DNA of 64,000 nucleotides from assembly GCA_024401695.1 (NCBI GenBank), contig JAKSKN010000003.1, forward strand, positions 124,001-188,000, read 5' to 3'. The position numbers were made by a program, and so were the translations under genes. Of the stretch, positions 44,146 to 52,312 are shown in pieces. The stretch comes from Bacteroidales bacterium (GTDB lineage: Bacteria > Bacteroidota > Bacteroidia > Bacteroidales > UBA932). The first letter of the stretch is position 1, and each line of letters opens with the position of its first letter. Below the pieces are notes generated by a model that did no database searches, was not told the DNA's origin, and saw only the letters and a program-made list of their open reading frames with translations.

Positions 44146-44176
44146 CCGGTTTCGGGTTTCCGAGACCGGTTTTTTT
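44146..44176 (+). terminator. Strong rho-independent terminator after rpsC, ending at the uvrC ATG
   Basis: A perfect 10-bp stem CCGGTTTCGG/CCGAGACCGG (one G-U), loop GTTT, then seven T residues (44170-44176) running directly into the uvrC ATG at 44177. Transcripts of the left ribosomal block should mostly end here. Only read-through or very short transcripts could express uvrC. Confidence 0.9.
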
Positions 44177-45970
44177 ATGGACATCAGAGAAAAGATCACA
44201 TTGCTGCCTCATCAACCGGGAGTGTACAGATACTATAACTCCGAAGGTTCGGTGATCTATGTCGGCAAGGCCAAGGATCTCAACAAGAGGGTAGCCCAGT
44301 ATTTCGTGGATCCTGCCCGGCTCAATACAAAGACACGCCTGCTGGTGTCAAAGATCGCAGACGTCCAGTATTCGGTGGTGGACTCCGAGGCCGACGCCCT
44401 GCTGCTTGAGAACAACCTCATCAAACAGTACAAGCCGCGGTACAACATCCTCCTGAAGGACTCGAAGACCTATCCGTGGATATGCATCACGAATGAGGAG
44501 TTTCCGAAAGTGCTGCTTACCCGCCGGGTCGATAAGAACGGTTCCAGGTATTTCGGCCCGTACAGTTCCGTCATGCACGCAAGGGCCCTGCTTGAGTTCT
44601 TCCGCAGCAATTATCCCCTCCGTAGCTGCAAGTACAAGATCACGTCTGACGCCATACTCCGGCACAAGTTCCGCCCCTGTCTCGATATGCACATCGGCCG
44701 ATGCCGGGGATGTTGCGTGGGCGGTGTCTCCAGAGAGGAGTATAATTCCTGGATAGCGGAGATAGAACATCTGCTTACCGGAGGGGTGAATGACATAATC
44801 CGCAGTTACAAGGCTCAGATGCAGGCCGCTTCTGATGAATTGAACTTTGAGCTTGCCCAGCAGTATAAACTCAAGATAGATGCATTGCAGCAGCATTACT
44901 CCAAGTCGATCATCACTGCTGCAGGAGAGCGGGACGTGGACGTGTTCTCCCTCGTCTTCGATGGTCTCGAGGCCTTTGGCAATTTCCTCCGCATCCGCGG
45001 AGGCGCGATCATCCAGTCTCTCAACCTCGGCTTCAGGATGCAGATAGAAGAAGAGCAGGCCGCCGTGCTGAGCACCTTCGTTGCTGAGATAGAATCCAAG
45101 TTCGGTGAGCTGAGCAAGGAAATCATTGTGCCGTTCCTTCCTGACGTAAGGATTGAAGGTGTGAATTTCAGAATACCCGTCAGGGGAGACAAGCTTGCTC
45201 TTCTGGAACTGAGTGCCAAGAACTCCAGGGAGTTCCGCTTCAATTCCCTCAAGCAGCGCGAGCATACCAACCCGGACGAGTTTCACGCCGCCGTGGTCGA
45301 AGAACTGCGCAAGGCACTGGGAATGGATGTGGCTCCCGAGCACATTGAATGCTTCGACAACTCAAACACGCAGGGCACGAATCCTGTTGCTGCCTGCGTG
45401 GTGTTCCGGGGCGGAGTCCCGGCAAAGAGCGATTACCGCAAGTTCAAGATAAAGACCGTCGTCGGTGCCAATGACTATGCTTCGATGAAAGAAGTGGTCA
45501 ACCGCCGCTATTCGCGTATGCTTGAGGAAAATCCGGATGACCTGCCGCAGCTTGTGGTCATTGACGGTGGCAAGGGGCAGTTGAATTTCGCCTGGCAGGC
45601 GCTCTGTGAGCTTGGTATTCAGGACAGATTTACCGTAGTGGGCCTTGCCGAGAGGATGGAAGAGATTATCCGTGTGGCAGACCCGTATCCGCTCTTCCTT
45701 GACAGGAATTCGCAGGCCTTCAAGCTTATAACTCACGTGCGCGACGAAGCACACCGTTTCGGAATCACCTTCCACCGTTCGCTTCGCAGCAAATCCCAGA
45801 TCAACTCCGCGCTCCGCGCGATCAAAGGAGTCGGAGAACAGACGGAGCAGCGGCTGCTGATGCATTTCGGCAGCGTGGCGAGGATAGCCGCTGCGCCCGA
45901 ATCCGACATTGCCAAACTTGTCGGCGATTCCCTTGCAAACAGAATCAAAACACAATTGAACAATGACTAA
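44177..45970 (+). CDS. uvrC: UvrABC excinuclease subunit C
   Basis: 597 aa. GIY-YIG nuclease domain (about 10-95: LPHQPGVYRYYNSEGSVIYV GKA), a Cys-rich segment (RPCLDMHIGRCRGCC), UVR domain (about 205-240), the RNase H-like nuclease region (IECFDNSNTQGTNPVAACVV, LVVIDGGKGQLN) and a C-terminal HhH pair (IKGVGEQTEQRLLMHFGSVARIAAA). It makes both nicks in nucleotide excision repair. Its ATG touches the T-tract of the preceding terminator. A possible -7-like box TATATTTA at 44135-44142 lies just upstream of the hairpin. Overlaps pnuC by 8 bases. Confidence 0.95.
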   Translation: MDIREKITLLPHQPGVYRYYNSEGSVIYVGKAKDLNKRVAQYFVDPARLNTKTRLLVSKIADVQYSVVDSEADALLLENNLIKQYKPRYNILLKDSKTYPWICITNEEFPKVLLTRRVDKNGSRYFGPYSSVMHARALLEFFRSNYPLRSCKYKITSDAILRHKFRPCLDMHIGRCRGCCVGGVSREEYNSWIAEIEHLLTGGVNDIIRSYKAQMQAASDELNFELAQQYKLKIDALQQHYSKSIITAAGERDVDVFSLVFDGLEAFGNFLRIRGGAIIQSLNLGFRMQIEEEQAAVLSTFVAEIESKFGELSKEIIVPFLPDVRIEGVNFRIPVRGDKLALLELSAKNSREFRFNSLKQREHTNPDEFHAAVVEELRKALGMDVAPEHIECFDNSNTQGTNPVAACVVFRGGVPAKSDYRKFKIKTVVGANDYASMKEVVNRRYSRMLEENPDDLPQLVVIDGGKGQLNFAWQALCELGIQDRFTVVGLAERMEEIIRVADPYPLFLDRNSQAFKLITHVRDEAHRFGITFHRSLRSKSQINSALRAIKGVGEQTEQRLLMHFGSVARIAAAPESDIAKLVGDSLANRIKTQLNND

Positions 45971-46697
45971 GGAAGAAATCTTCAACAAAGTTTTCAATGC
46001 CTTCATCCTGATTGGAATGACGGTCGCAATGATATTGACCACAATCATCAAGCTGAAGGCTGCCGATTCCGGACAATACCTCCTGATAATTGCGGCATTC
46101 GGTTCACTGATGGGGGTGCTGTCAACAGTCTGCTCCGCAAACGGGAAGATCCTGACATTCCTTTTCGGAATACTGGACGTGTCCATCTATGCGGTGATGT
46201 GCTTCATCGGAGCTAAATATGGCAATGCGGCATTGCACGCGTTGTATTTCTTCCCGATGCAATTCGTCGGCTTCTTCCAGTGGAAAAAACGCGGCGCCGG
46301 TTCCTCTTCGAAATTGAAGGCCCGCCGTTTCACTCCGAAACAGTGGCTTATGTTCGGGGCCATTTTCCTTGCCGCCTCGGTTGTGGTCTATCTTATCCTG
46401 AGCCGTTTTGACAAGACGGCAGCCGACCATTTCATAAAGGTGGCGGTGCTTGCGGATGCGGTATCCACTGTCTGCAACATCCTCGGTCAGATGCTCCTCT
46501 CAACGGCCTATATGGAGCAGTGGTATTTCTGGATAGGGGTCAACATATTTTCAATAGTGATGTGGGCGGTAACACTTTCCAAAGGCGAAGGAGACACATC
46601 ATATTCGCTGATATACATCATCAAATACTCGTTCTATCTGCTGAATTCATTCAATGGTCTGAGAATCTGGATGGGTTTGAGCCGGGAAGGCCGTTAG
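45963..46697 (+). CDS. pnuC: PnuC-family nicotinamide riboside / NMN transporter
   Basis: 244 aa polytopic membrane protein, six to seven predicted helices. TVCSANGKILTFLFGILDVSIYAVM, KYGNAALHALYFFPMQFVGFFQWKKR and QWYFWIGVNIFSIVMWAV are PnuC landmarks. It takes up an NAD or thiamine precursor; the vitamin cannot be decided from sequence. The gene overlaps uvrC, leaving no room for a riboswitch. Confidence 0.9.
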   Translation: MTKEEIFNKVFNAFILIGMTVAMILTTIIKLKAADSGQYLLIIAAFGSLMGVLSTVCSANGKILTFLFGILDVSIYAVMCFIGAKYGNAALHALYFFPMQFVGFFQWKKRGAGSSSKLKARRFTPKQWLMFGAIFLAASVVVYLILSRFDKTAADHFIKVAVLADAVSTVCNILGQMLLSTAYMEQWYFWIGVNIFSIVMWAVTLSKGEGDTSYSLIYIIKYSFYLLNSFNGLRIWMGLSREGR

Positions 46698-46728
46698 TTG
46701 CGTTATTAATAAATAATTGTTATCTTTG
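46698..46728 (+). promoter_or_regulatory. Promoter of acpP
   Basis: TTG (46698-46700), 20 bp, then TATCTTTG (46721-46728), a canonical Bacteroidota pair. The leader is about 46 nt. Confidence 0.65.
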
Positions 46729-46780
46729 TGGCTCGAAAGTTTGGTTTGAAGTACTAATATAAACTAAATAACTAGCAATT

Positions 46781-47029
46781 ATGGAATACGAAGAAATCGT
46801 AAAGAAGGTGAAGGCGATCATCGTTGACAAACTCGGTGTTGAAGCCTCTGAAGTTACAGAGACTGCCAATTTCACAAATGATCTCGGAGCTGACTCTCTC
46901 GATACAGTAGAACTTCTTATGGAATTTGAGAAAGTGTTCGGCATCAAGATTCCAGATGAGGAGACCAGCACAATCGTAACTGTAAAGGACGCAGTTGACA
47001 AGGTTGCTGAAAAGCTTGCTCAGAACTAA
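46781..47029 (+). CDS. acpP: Acyl carrier protein
   Basis: 82 aa housekeeping ACP. The phosphopantetheine Ser39 is in [20 protein letters not shown]. It carries acyl chains for fatty acid and lipid A synthesis. It stands alone here, followed by a terminator; the usual neighbour fabF is not present. Confidence 0.96.
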   Translation: MEYEEIVKKVKAIIVDKLGVEASEVTETANFTNDLGADSLDTVELLMEFEKVFGIKIPDEETSTIVTVKDAVDKVAEKLAQN

Positions 47030-47060
47030 GTCGTTTTTAAACAGTAGACAACACAATAAT

Positions 47061-47090
47061 CAAGGCTGCCCGCAGGCAGCCTTGATTTAT
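47061..47090. terminator. Bidirectional terminator between acpP and the DUF4270 gene
   Basis: A perfect 10-bp stem CAAGGCTGCC/GGCAGCCTTG, loop CGCA. The T-rich tail ATTTATTTG follows on the plus side and an A-rich stretch (ACACAATAAT) precedes, so it can serve both converging genes. Confidence 0.82.
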
Positions 47091-47102
47091 TTGTATTCAT
47101 TC

Positions 47103-48761
47103 CTATTCCGATTTCTTCGGCAGCGAGAATACCAGTTTGAGAGTTGGGACGGCACCCTCGGCATCCGGACCGTTGAGGGCAGCCTTGTAGAAGCGGTCCT
47201 TGTCCAGCTGCCTCGTGACAGACTTCTGCGTCTGTGACTGGGCGGCGGAGTTGGCGAGCATCGCGTAGCTGTAGTAGTTGTTGTAACCATATCCGCCGTA
47301 TCCACCGTAGCCGTATCCACCATAACCGCCATAACCGCCATATCCGCCGTTGTACATACCGTTGTAATAGCTCTGGTATGCGAGGTAATTGTAGTAGTCG
47401 CTCATCTCCTTGTTGCCGGCGACGGTGGTGTATGAGACCTCATCGGCGAGGATGAGCAGCCAGATGTCATACATCCCTTCGTTGAAGGCTTCTGTCTTGC
47501 TGCTTCTTTCGTCGTTCTCGTCGATAAGCAGGATCTGCTGGAGGTGGTATGAGATGTCAGGAGCGTATTTGTCCTGGGTCCTGTTGATGTCGCCCTGGTT
47601 TTCGGTTGCGCTGCTCGTGTCGGAGATGCTTCCGAAAGTGGTCTTCCCGTCGAAGTTGAGCCGGCAGGTAGGGGACAGGACCTTTGGCCAGAAACGGTCG
47701 ATGTCCTCATAGTTCTCCGGGAACTTGAACGGCATATCCAGAGTGGCTTTGTTGATGATGGCTTTCTTCGGATCGCCGCCGGCTTCAATGATCATATCTT
47801 CGGCAATACGCTTGAGCTCTGCCGCCGGAATGCGCGGCTTGAGGCCGCCGCCGCCTTCGATACGGATTTCAGCAGAGGCTGTGCCCAGGTATGTGTCGCT
47901 CTCCTGGGTCGTCATATTCAGGCAGGTCTGAGGATATTTGGTGTTGTTCTGGAGAAGGGAGTCGGCCTGGTAGAAATCATATCCGCCGAGGAGGAAATAT
48001 GACATTGTGTCCTTGCGTACACCATCGAACTCCGCTTCATAGAGAAGGACGCCGAAGTTGTTCTCAATATATCCGTAGTCAAGGTTGTATTTGACCTGAA
48101 GATTGAACATATTGATCCTTCCGCCGTTGGAATTCGGAACGTTGGTCTCGATGAAGAGTCCCGGGATCTCGGAGCGGAATTCCTCCACATCCTTCAGCGC
48201 GCTTTTCGGAAGAGAAAGTATCTTCTGGCCATATTCCTTCGAGAGATGTACGATGAGGGTGTCTCCGCCGCTGTAGATCGGAGTCCCGCGCGTGAGCCTG
48301 GTATCCTTGTGCGGCACTACTTCATTGCACTCGTAAGTCTTGTCAAAGTCAAACGGCTCCGTCAGTTCGTAAATGTAGAGATTCTGGAAGATCGCATCCT
48401 GTCCGTCCTTTGAGATCGAGCAGGAGTCGCGGAGGACCGACAGGTAAAAATCCTTGACGACCGGATCCTTGCCGAAGTCCACGCCGTCTTTCTGGTACAT
48501 AGGTACAAGAGGGAGGGCGGCCGACCTGGTGGTGAGACCGTAGTCTTCGTCACGGATGGCGCCGAAGGTTATCCTGGTGTTTGAGAAACCGGAGAGGCCG
48601 TCGGCCCTGTCAACAAGTATCTCGGAGATCGGCGCGCTCTCGACGAACACGTCATACATATCATCGACAGCGAAAAGGTTGCTTCCGATCTGATAATCTG
48701 TCTCTACGCAGGCGCAGCAGCAAAGAAGTGCCGCCACAAAGGCTGTGAATCTGGATTTCAT
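47103..48761 (-). CDS. DUF4270-family lipoprotein with Gly-Tyr-rich insert
   Basis: 552 aa. Signal peptide with lipobox (ALLCCCAC; CACVETDYQIG begins the mature protein), then the DUF4270 beta-rich region typical of Bacteroidota (YDVFVESAPISEILVDRADGLSG, FKFPENYEDI). Near residues 465-505 is a run of GGY/GYG repeats ending NNYYSY, then a short ordered tail (LKLVFSLPKKSE). ATG 48761 is chosen for the signal peptide; 48776 is possible but lies inside the upstream gene. DUF4270 genes usually sit next to a glycogen-synthase-like gene, as here. Function unknown. Confidence 0.85.
   Translation of the reverse strand: MKSRFTAFVAALLCCCACVETDYQIGSNLFAVDDMYDVFVESAPISEILVDRADGLSGFSNTRITFGAIRDEDYGLTTRSAALPLVPMYQKDGVDFGKDPVVKDFYLSVLRDSCSISKDGQDAIFQNLYIYELTEPFDFDKTYECNEVVPHKDTRLTRGTPIYSGGDTLIVHLSKEYGQKILSLPKSALKDVEEFRSEIPGLFIETNVPNSNGGRINMFNLQVKYNLDYGYIENNFGVLLYEAEFDGVRKDTMSYFLLGGYDFYQADSLLQNNTKYPQTCLNMTTQESDTYLGTASAEIRIEGGGGLKPRIPAAELKRIAEDMIIEAGGDPKKAIINKATLDMPFKFPENYEDIDRFWPKVLSPTCRLNFDGKTTFGSISDTSSATENQGDINRTQDKYAPDISYHLQQILLIDENDERSSKTEAFNEGMYDIWLLILADEVSYTTVAGNKEMSDYYNYLAYQSYYNGMYNGGYGGYGGYGGYGYGGYGGYGYNNYYSYAMLANSAAQSQTQKSVTRQLDKDRFYKAALNGPDAEGAVPTLKLVFSLPKKSE
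47279..47352 (-). repeat. Gly-Tyr coding tandem repeat inside the DUF4270 gene
   Basis: Repeats of 6-9 bp (GGC/GGT/GGA plus TAT/TAC codons) encode GGYGGYGGYGGYGYGGYGGY. The units vary in third base, so it is an old repeat kept by selection on the protein rather than a fresh expansion. Confidence 0.85.
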
Positions 48762-48762
48762 T

Positions 48763-49581
48763 TTACAACGTTTCATAAAATGCGCTGTATTCGTCGATGT
48801 AGCTGCCGTTTTCCAGGGATTCTTTGTTGAACGGAAGTATAGGCAGACCGAGTTTCTTGCAGTGGTTGACAATGTCCTTGTCCACGCCGTCTGCGCCCAG
48901 AATCACACCGTCGGAATACTGAGCTGCCGTTTTTGCAAGATTGATGCCATCCGGCTGCTCAAGGAACGGAACGTCCTCGCGGGTCAAACCGCCGAATGCC
49001 GCCTTCCCGGCGAAATCGGCTGAGAACTTCTCGGAAGGGATGTCGTCGTACAGGGAAAGGACGACTTTGCTGTTCGAGAAGATAGGATCGTCTTTATATG
49101 CCTTTTTGAGATATGCAGGCAGAAGATGGGAGATCCAGCCCTGGCAGTGGATGACATCGGGCGCCCAGCGGAGCTTCTTGACGGTCTCGAGGACACCGCG
49201 TGCGAAGAAGATTGCGCGCTCGTCGTTGTCCGCGAAGAATTTGCCGTTGGCGTCGGCATAGATCTGTTTGCGACGGAAGTAATCTTCGTTGTCGATGAAA
49301 TAGACCTGGATGCGGGCGGAGGAGATTGAAGCCACCTTGATGATCAGCGGCCTGTCAACGTCCCCGATGATGATGTTCATGCCGGAGAGGCGGATGACTT
49401 CGTGCAATTGATTTTTGCGTTCGTTGATGCAGCCGTAGCGCGGCATGAACGAACGTATTTCCATCTTGCGCTCCTGGATACCCTGCGGAAGATACCGTCC
49501 GATATTTGCGATATCGGATTCCGGGAGATATGGAAATATCTCAGAATTTACAAATAATACTTTTTGCACTAAATTGCCCAT
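48763..49581 (-). CDS. Glycogen/starch synthase N-terminal-domain protein (GT5-like)
   Basis: 272 aa covering only the first Rossmann domain of a GT5 glycogen synthase (LFVNSEIFPYLPESDIANIG, ARGVLETVKKLRWAPDVIHCQGW, DGVILGADGVDKDI). The catalytic C-terminal domain is missing, so ordinary glycogen synthesis is unlikely. This short form beside DUF4270 is common in Bacteroidota. ATG 49581 is used because the -7 box at 49587-49594 lies downstream of the other candidate (49599). One base separates it from the DUF4270 start. Confidence 0.85.
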   Translation of the reverse strand: MGNLVQKVLFVNSEIFPYLPESDIANIGRYLPQGIQERKMEIRSFMPRYGCINERKNQLHEVIRLSGMNIIIGDVDRPLIIKVASISSARIQVYFIDNEDYFRRKQIYADANGKFFADNDERAIFFARGVLETVKKLRWAPDVIHCQGWISHLLPAYLKKAYKDDPIFSNSKVVLSLYDDIPSEKFSADFAGKAAFGGLTREDVPFLEQPDGINLAKTAAQYSDGVILGADGVDKDIVNHCKKLGLPILPFNKESLENGSYIDEYSAFYETL

Positions 49582-49586
49582 TTGCA

Positions 49587-49594
49587 CAAAGATA
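49587..49594 (-). promoter_or_regulatory. -7 box directly upstream of the GT5-like gene
   Basis: CAAAGATA on the plus strand is TATCTTTG on the minus strand, 5 nt before ATG 49581. It excludes ATG 49599 as the start. Confidence 0.65.
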
Positions 49595-49617
49595 GCCATT
49601 TTTTTTGATTTTATCGC

Positions 49618-49625
49618 TATCTTTG
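49618..49625 (+). promoter_or_regulatory. -7 box of ftsX
   Basis: TATCTTTG, 17 nt before ATG 49643. It faces away from the minus-strand box 23 bp to the left, so the two promoters must share upstream DNA. Confidence 0.6.
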
Positions 49626-49642
49626 GGCTCGTAATCGAAGTT

Positions 49643-50521
49643 ATGGCCTCTCAGGAGCGAAATATCATACGCCGCAGGATAGCCAACGCCTATCTTTCAA
49701 GCGTGATCAGTATCAGCCTGGTGCTGATGTTGATAGGAATCGCGGCCCTGCTTATTGTCAACGCCCGCAGCGTTTCCGACTATTTCAAGGAGAGCCTCCA
49801 GGTCTCTGTACTGATGAAGCAGGAGGTGTCTGAGAAACAGGCGGAAGAGTACCGGAAGGCCATATCCGGACTCCCGTTCGTGCGCACCACGAGGCTGGTC
49901 AGCAAGGAGGAAGGGACTGAAGAACTCAAACAGATGCTTGGCGAAGATTTCCTGAGTGTTTTCGAGTCGTCCCCGGTGCCGCTTTCCATCGATGTCTCGC
50001 TGCGTGCAGAGTATGTCTCGCCCGATAGTCTGGAGTTTGTTAAAAGCAAGTTGTCAGCATACAAGATCGTTGATGAGATCGAGTGTCAGCAATCCCTGGT
50101 TGAGGCGCTCAACGCCAATCTGGCCAAGATATCGCTCGTCCTCGGGATATTCATACTTCTGATGCTTTTCGTTTCGTTCGTGCTTATCAACAACACCGTG
50201 CGTCTGAGTGTGTTTTCACGCAGGTTCACCATACACACGATGCAGCTTGTGGGCGCTACGCGTTCTTTCATACGCAAGCCGTTCCTTGTGAGCGCGGTCT
50301 GGCAGGGCCTGGTGGCTGCAGTCATAGCAGTTGCAGCCCTCGCTGCGATGCTTCTTGCCGTGAAGCGTTCGTTCGAAGCTCTCTTTACGATCTTCCGCCT
50401 CCAGCAGATGCTGGTGGTTGCCGGCGTCGTAGTTGTCTGCGGCGTTTTGATCTGTGTGCTCAGCACGTATTTTGTAGTCAACAAACTGGTCGGACTGACC
50501 AGAAACGACTTATATTATTGA
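49643..50521 (+). CDS. ftsX: Cell-division ABC permease FtsX
   Basis: 292 aa. Helix 1 (about 20-45: SVISISLVLMLIGIAALLIV), a periplasmic domain (about 46-165), then three helices with the FtsX pattern (LGIFILLMLFVSFVLINNTVR, RRFTIHTMQLVGATRSFIRKPF). It acts with the ATPase FtsE to control division-linked peptidoglycan hydrolases. ftsE is not next to it, which is usual in Bacteroidota. ATG 49643 is set by homology and the -7 box. One base precedes the next gene. Confidence 0.93.
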   Translation: MASQERNIIRRRIANAYLSSVISISLVLMLIGIAALLIVNARSVSDYFKESLQVSVLMKQEVSEKQAEEYRKAISGLPFVRTTRLVSKEEGTEELKQMLGEDFLSVFESSPVPLSIDVSLRAEYVSPDSLEFVKSKLSAYKIVDEIECQQSLVEALNANLAKISLVLGIFILLMLFVSFVLINNTVRLSVFSRRFTIHTMQLVGATRSFIRKPFLVSAVWQGLVAAVIAVAALAAMLLAVKRSFEALFTIFRLQQMLVVAGVVVVCGVLICVLSTYFVVNKLVGLTRNDLYY

Positions 50522-50522
50522 T

Positions 50523-50762
50523 ATGGATAAAATGGCGACGACCCCCAAGGGCCTCAAGTTCATCCTTGCAGGCGTGATAGTGATGATAGCGGGGTTCATA
50601 CTTATGACAGGCGGCGGTACTTCTGACCCGCAGGTTTTCAATTATGCAATGTTTGACTGGCGCAGGCTTGTGGCGGCGCCGCTGGTCATCCTTGCCGGCA
50701 TCGTGGTGATAATCATCGCCATTATGGGCAGGTTCGACGGTAAGGAGGAGGACAAGCGATGA
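50523..50762 (+). CDS. DUF3098 small membrane protein
   Basis: 79 aa with two membrane helices (about 11-29 and 49-69) around a short loop (GGGTSDPQVFNYAMFDWRRL). This family is usually found between ftsX and uppP in Bacteroidota, exactly as here, suggesting an envelope or division role. Overlaps uppP by 4 bases. Confidence 0.85.
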   Translation: MDKMATTPKGLKFILAGVIVMIAGFILMTGGGTSDPQVFNYAMFDWRRLVAAPLVILAGIVVIIIAIMGRFDGKEEDKR

Positions 50763-51574
50763 ACTGGTTGCAGGCACTTCTTCTGGGCCTGGTACAAGGC
50801 CTTACCGAATTCCTTCCGGTCAGCAGCAGCGGTCATCTTGCCATCGGCAAGGAACTGCTCGGTGTCGAGGCGGCCGATGACCTTGTGTTCGAGGTTGTCG
50901 TCCACGCAGCGACTGTCCTGGCTACGATCATCGTGTTCAGGAAGCAGATCTGGCAGCTCCTCTGCGGGTTGTTCAAGTTCAAGTACAATGACGAGACGGA
51001 TTATATCCTGAAGATATGCGTTTCGATGATCCCCGTATTCATAGTGGGTATGTTCTTCAAGGACTATGTCGAAGGCCTCTTCTCTTCGCTTATGGTTGTC
51101 GGCATCGCCCTGCTCGTGACAGCAGCGCTCCTGTTCTTCTCTGATGTGGCGTCAAAGGGCAGGAAAGAGGCTGAGGCCTCGGGAAAGTGTGCAAACCGCA
51201 ATGGCATTTCCTATTGGCAGGCATTTGTCGTCGGACTTGGCCAGGCGCTTGCCGTGACGCCGGGCCTTTCCCGTTCCGGCACGACCATAGGTACCGGACT
51301 TATCTGTGGCGTCAAGCGCGAAGCGATGGCGCAGTTCTCATTTCTGATGGTGCTGGTGCCGATTCTGGGCGAGGCGTTCCTTGATGTCGTCGGTGGCGAT
51401 ATGGCGGCTTCCGCCGTAGGTGTGCTGCCGCTGGTAATCGGTTTCCTGGCTGCTTTCGTGTCCGGCCTGTTCGCCTGCAAGGTGATGATAGCACTGGTGA
51501 AGAAGGCGCAGCTCAAATGGTTCGCTCTGTATTGTGCGCTTGTGGGAATCCTCGTTTTGATATTTGTCCGATAG
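50759..51574 (+). CDS. uppP: Undecaprenyl-diphosphate phosphatase (BacA family)
   Basis: 271 aa polytopic membrane enzyme. GLTEFLPVSSSGHLAIG carries the conserved Glu and His; TPGLSRSGTTIGTGL carries the conserved Ser/Arg loop. Recycles undecaprenyl carrier for peptidoglycan and surface glycans. Three bases before the lpxH start. Confidence 0.96.
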   Translation: MNWLQALLLGLVQGLTEFLPVSSSGHLAIGKELLGVEAADDLVFEVVVHAATVLATIIVFRKQIWQLLCGLFKFKYNDETDYILKICVSMIPVFIVGMFFKDYVEGLFSSLMVVGIALLVTAALLFFSDVASKGRKEAEASGKCANRNGISYWQAFVVGLGQALAVTPGLSRSGTTIGTGLICGVKREAMAQFSFLMVLVPILGEAFLDVVGGDMAASAVGVLPLVIGFLAAFVSGLFACKVMIALVKKAQLKWFALYCALVGILVLIFVR

Positions 51575-51577
51575 TCA

Positions 51578-52312
51578 ATGGCTGAGCGTAACCTGACATA
51601 TTTCGTGTCCGATGTACATCTCGGGTTGGCGACAAAGGATCCCGCCGAGCGTGAAAGGCGTTTCCTCGCTTTCTTGAAAGGTATCCCTCGCGACAGCGCC
51701 AGGTCGCTCTTCCTTCTGGGTGATATCTGGGATTTCTGGTATGAGTACAGGGATGTGGTCCCACGTGAGGGTTCGCGTGTGGTGGCGCAGCTGATCGATC
51801 TTATGGATGCCGGTGTGGAGGTGTATTTCTGCGAAGGCAACCACGATATCTGGACATACTCGTACTTCACTGAATTGGGCATCAAGAAGTTCTCGCAGCC
51901 TTTTATATGCGAGATAGGCGGCAAGACGTTCTGTCTTGGCCACGGAGATGCCCTGGGTGGGTCAAAAAAAGGATATGGCTTGATGCTCAAACTTTTCCAC
52001 AGCAGATTCGCGCAGATGCTTTTCAGTACCCTGCACCCCTGGCTCGCCTACCGTTTCGGCCTTGCCTGGTCGAATTCAAACCGCCGGTCGCATAAACCAT
52101 ATCACTTCAGGAACGAGGAGGAGCCTTTGTACAAATTTGCCCTCGAACTGTCATCGAAGCAGCATATCGACTGTTTCGTTTTCGGACATTTCCACGACGA
52201 GGTGGACCTCGAACTTCCTGGCGGGTCCAGATTCGTCGTCCTGAAAGACTGGATGGACGGGGGTATGCCTTGCGGTGTGCTTAACGGTTCTTCTTTCGAA
52301 CTTCGCTGCTAA
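51578..52312 (+). CDS. lpxH: UDP-2,3-diacylglucosamine diphosphatase, LpxH-like
   Basis: 244 aa calcineurin-like phosphoesterase: FVSDVHLG, LLGDIWDFWYEY, FCEGNHDIW, CLGHGDALG and FVFGHFHDEVDLEL give the metal ligands. In lipid A synthesis LpxH cleaves UDP-diacylglucosamine to lipid X. It occupies the place after uppP where truB is often found. The last 32 bases overlap the convergent DUF4294 gene. Confidence 0.86.
   Translation: MAERNLTYFVSDVHLGLATKDPAERERRFLAFLKGIPRDSARSLFLLGDIWDFWYEYRDVVPREGSRVVAQLIDLMDAGVEVYFCEGNHDIWTYSYFTELGIKKFSQPFICEIGGKTFCLGHGDALGGSKKGYGLMLKLFHSRFAQMLFSTLHPWLAYRFGLAWSNSNRRSHKPYHFRNEEEPLYKFALELSSKQHIDCFVFGHFHDEVDLELPGGSRFVVLKDWMDGGMPCGVLNGSSFELRC

Noticed and set aside
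45880-45963. NAD- or TPP-type riboswitch before pnuC
   Set aside because: pnuC starts inside uvrC, so no untranslated leader is available.
47279-47352. Regular repeats in the DUF4270 gene as a CRISPR array
   Set aside because: Units are 6-9 bp, in frame, without spacers, and encode Gly-Tyr.
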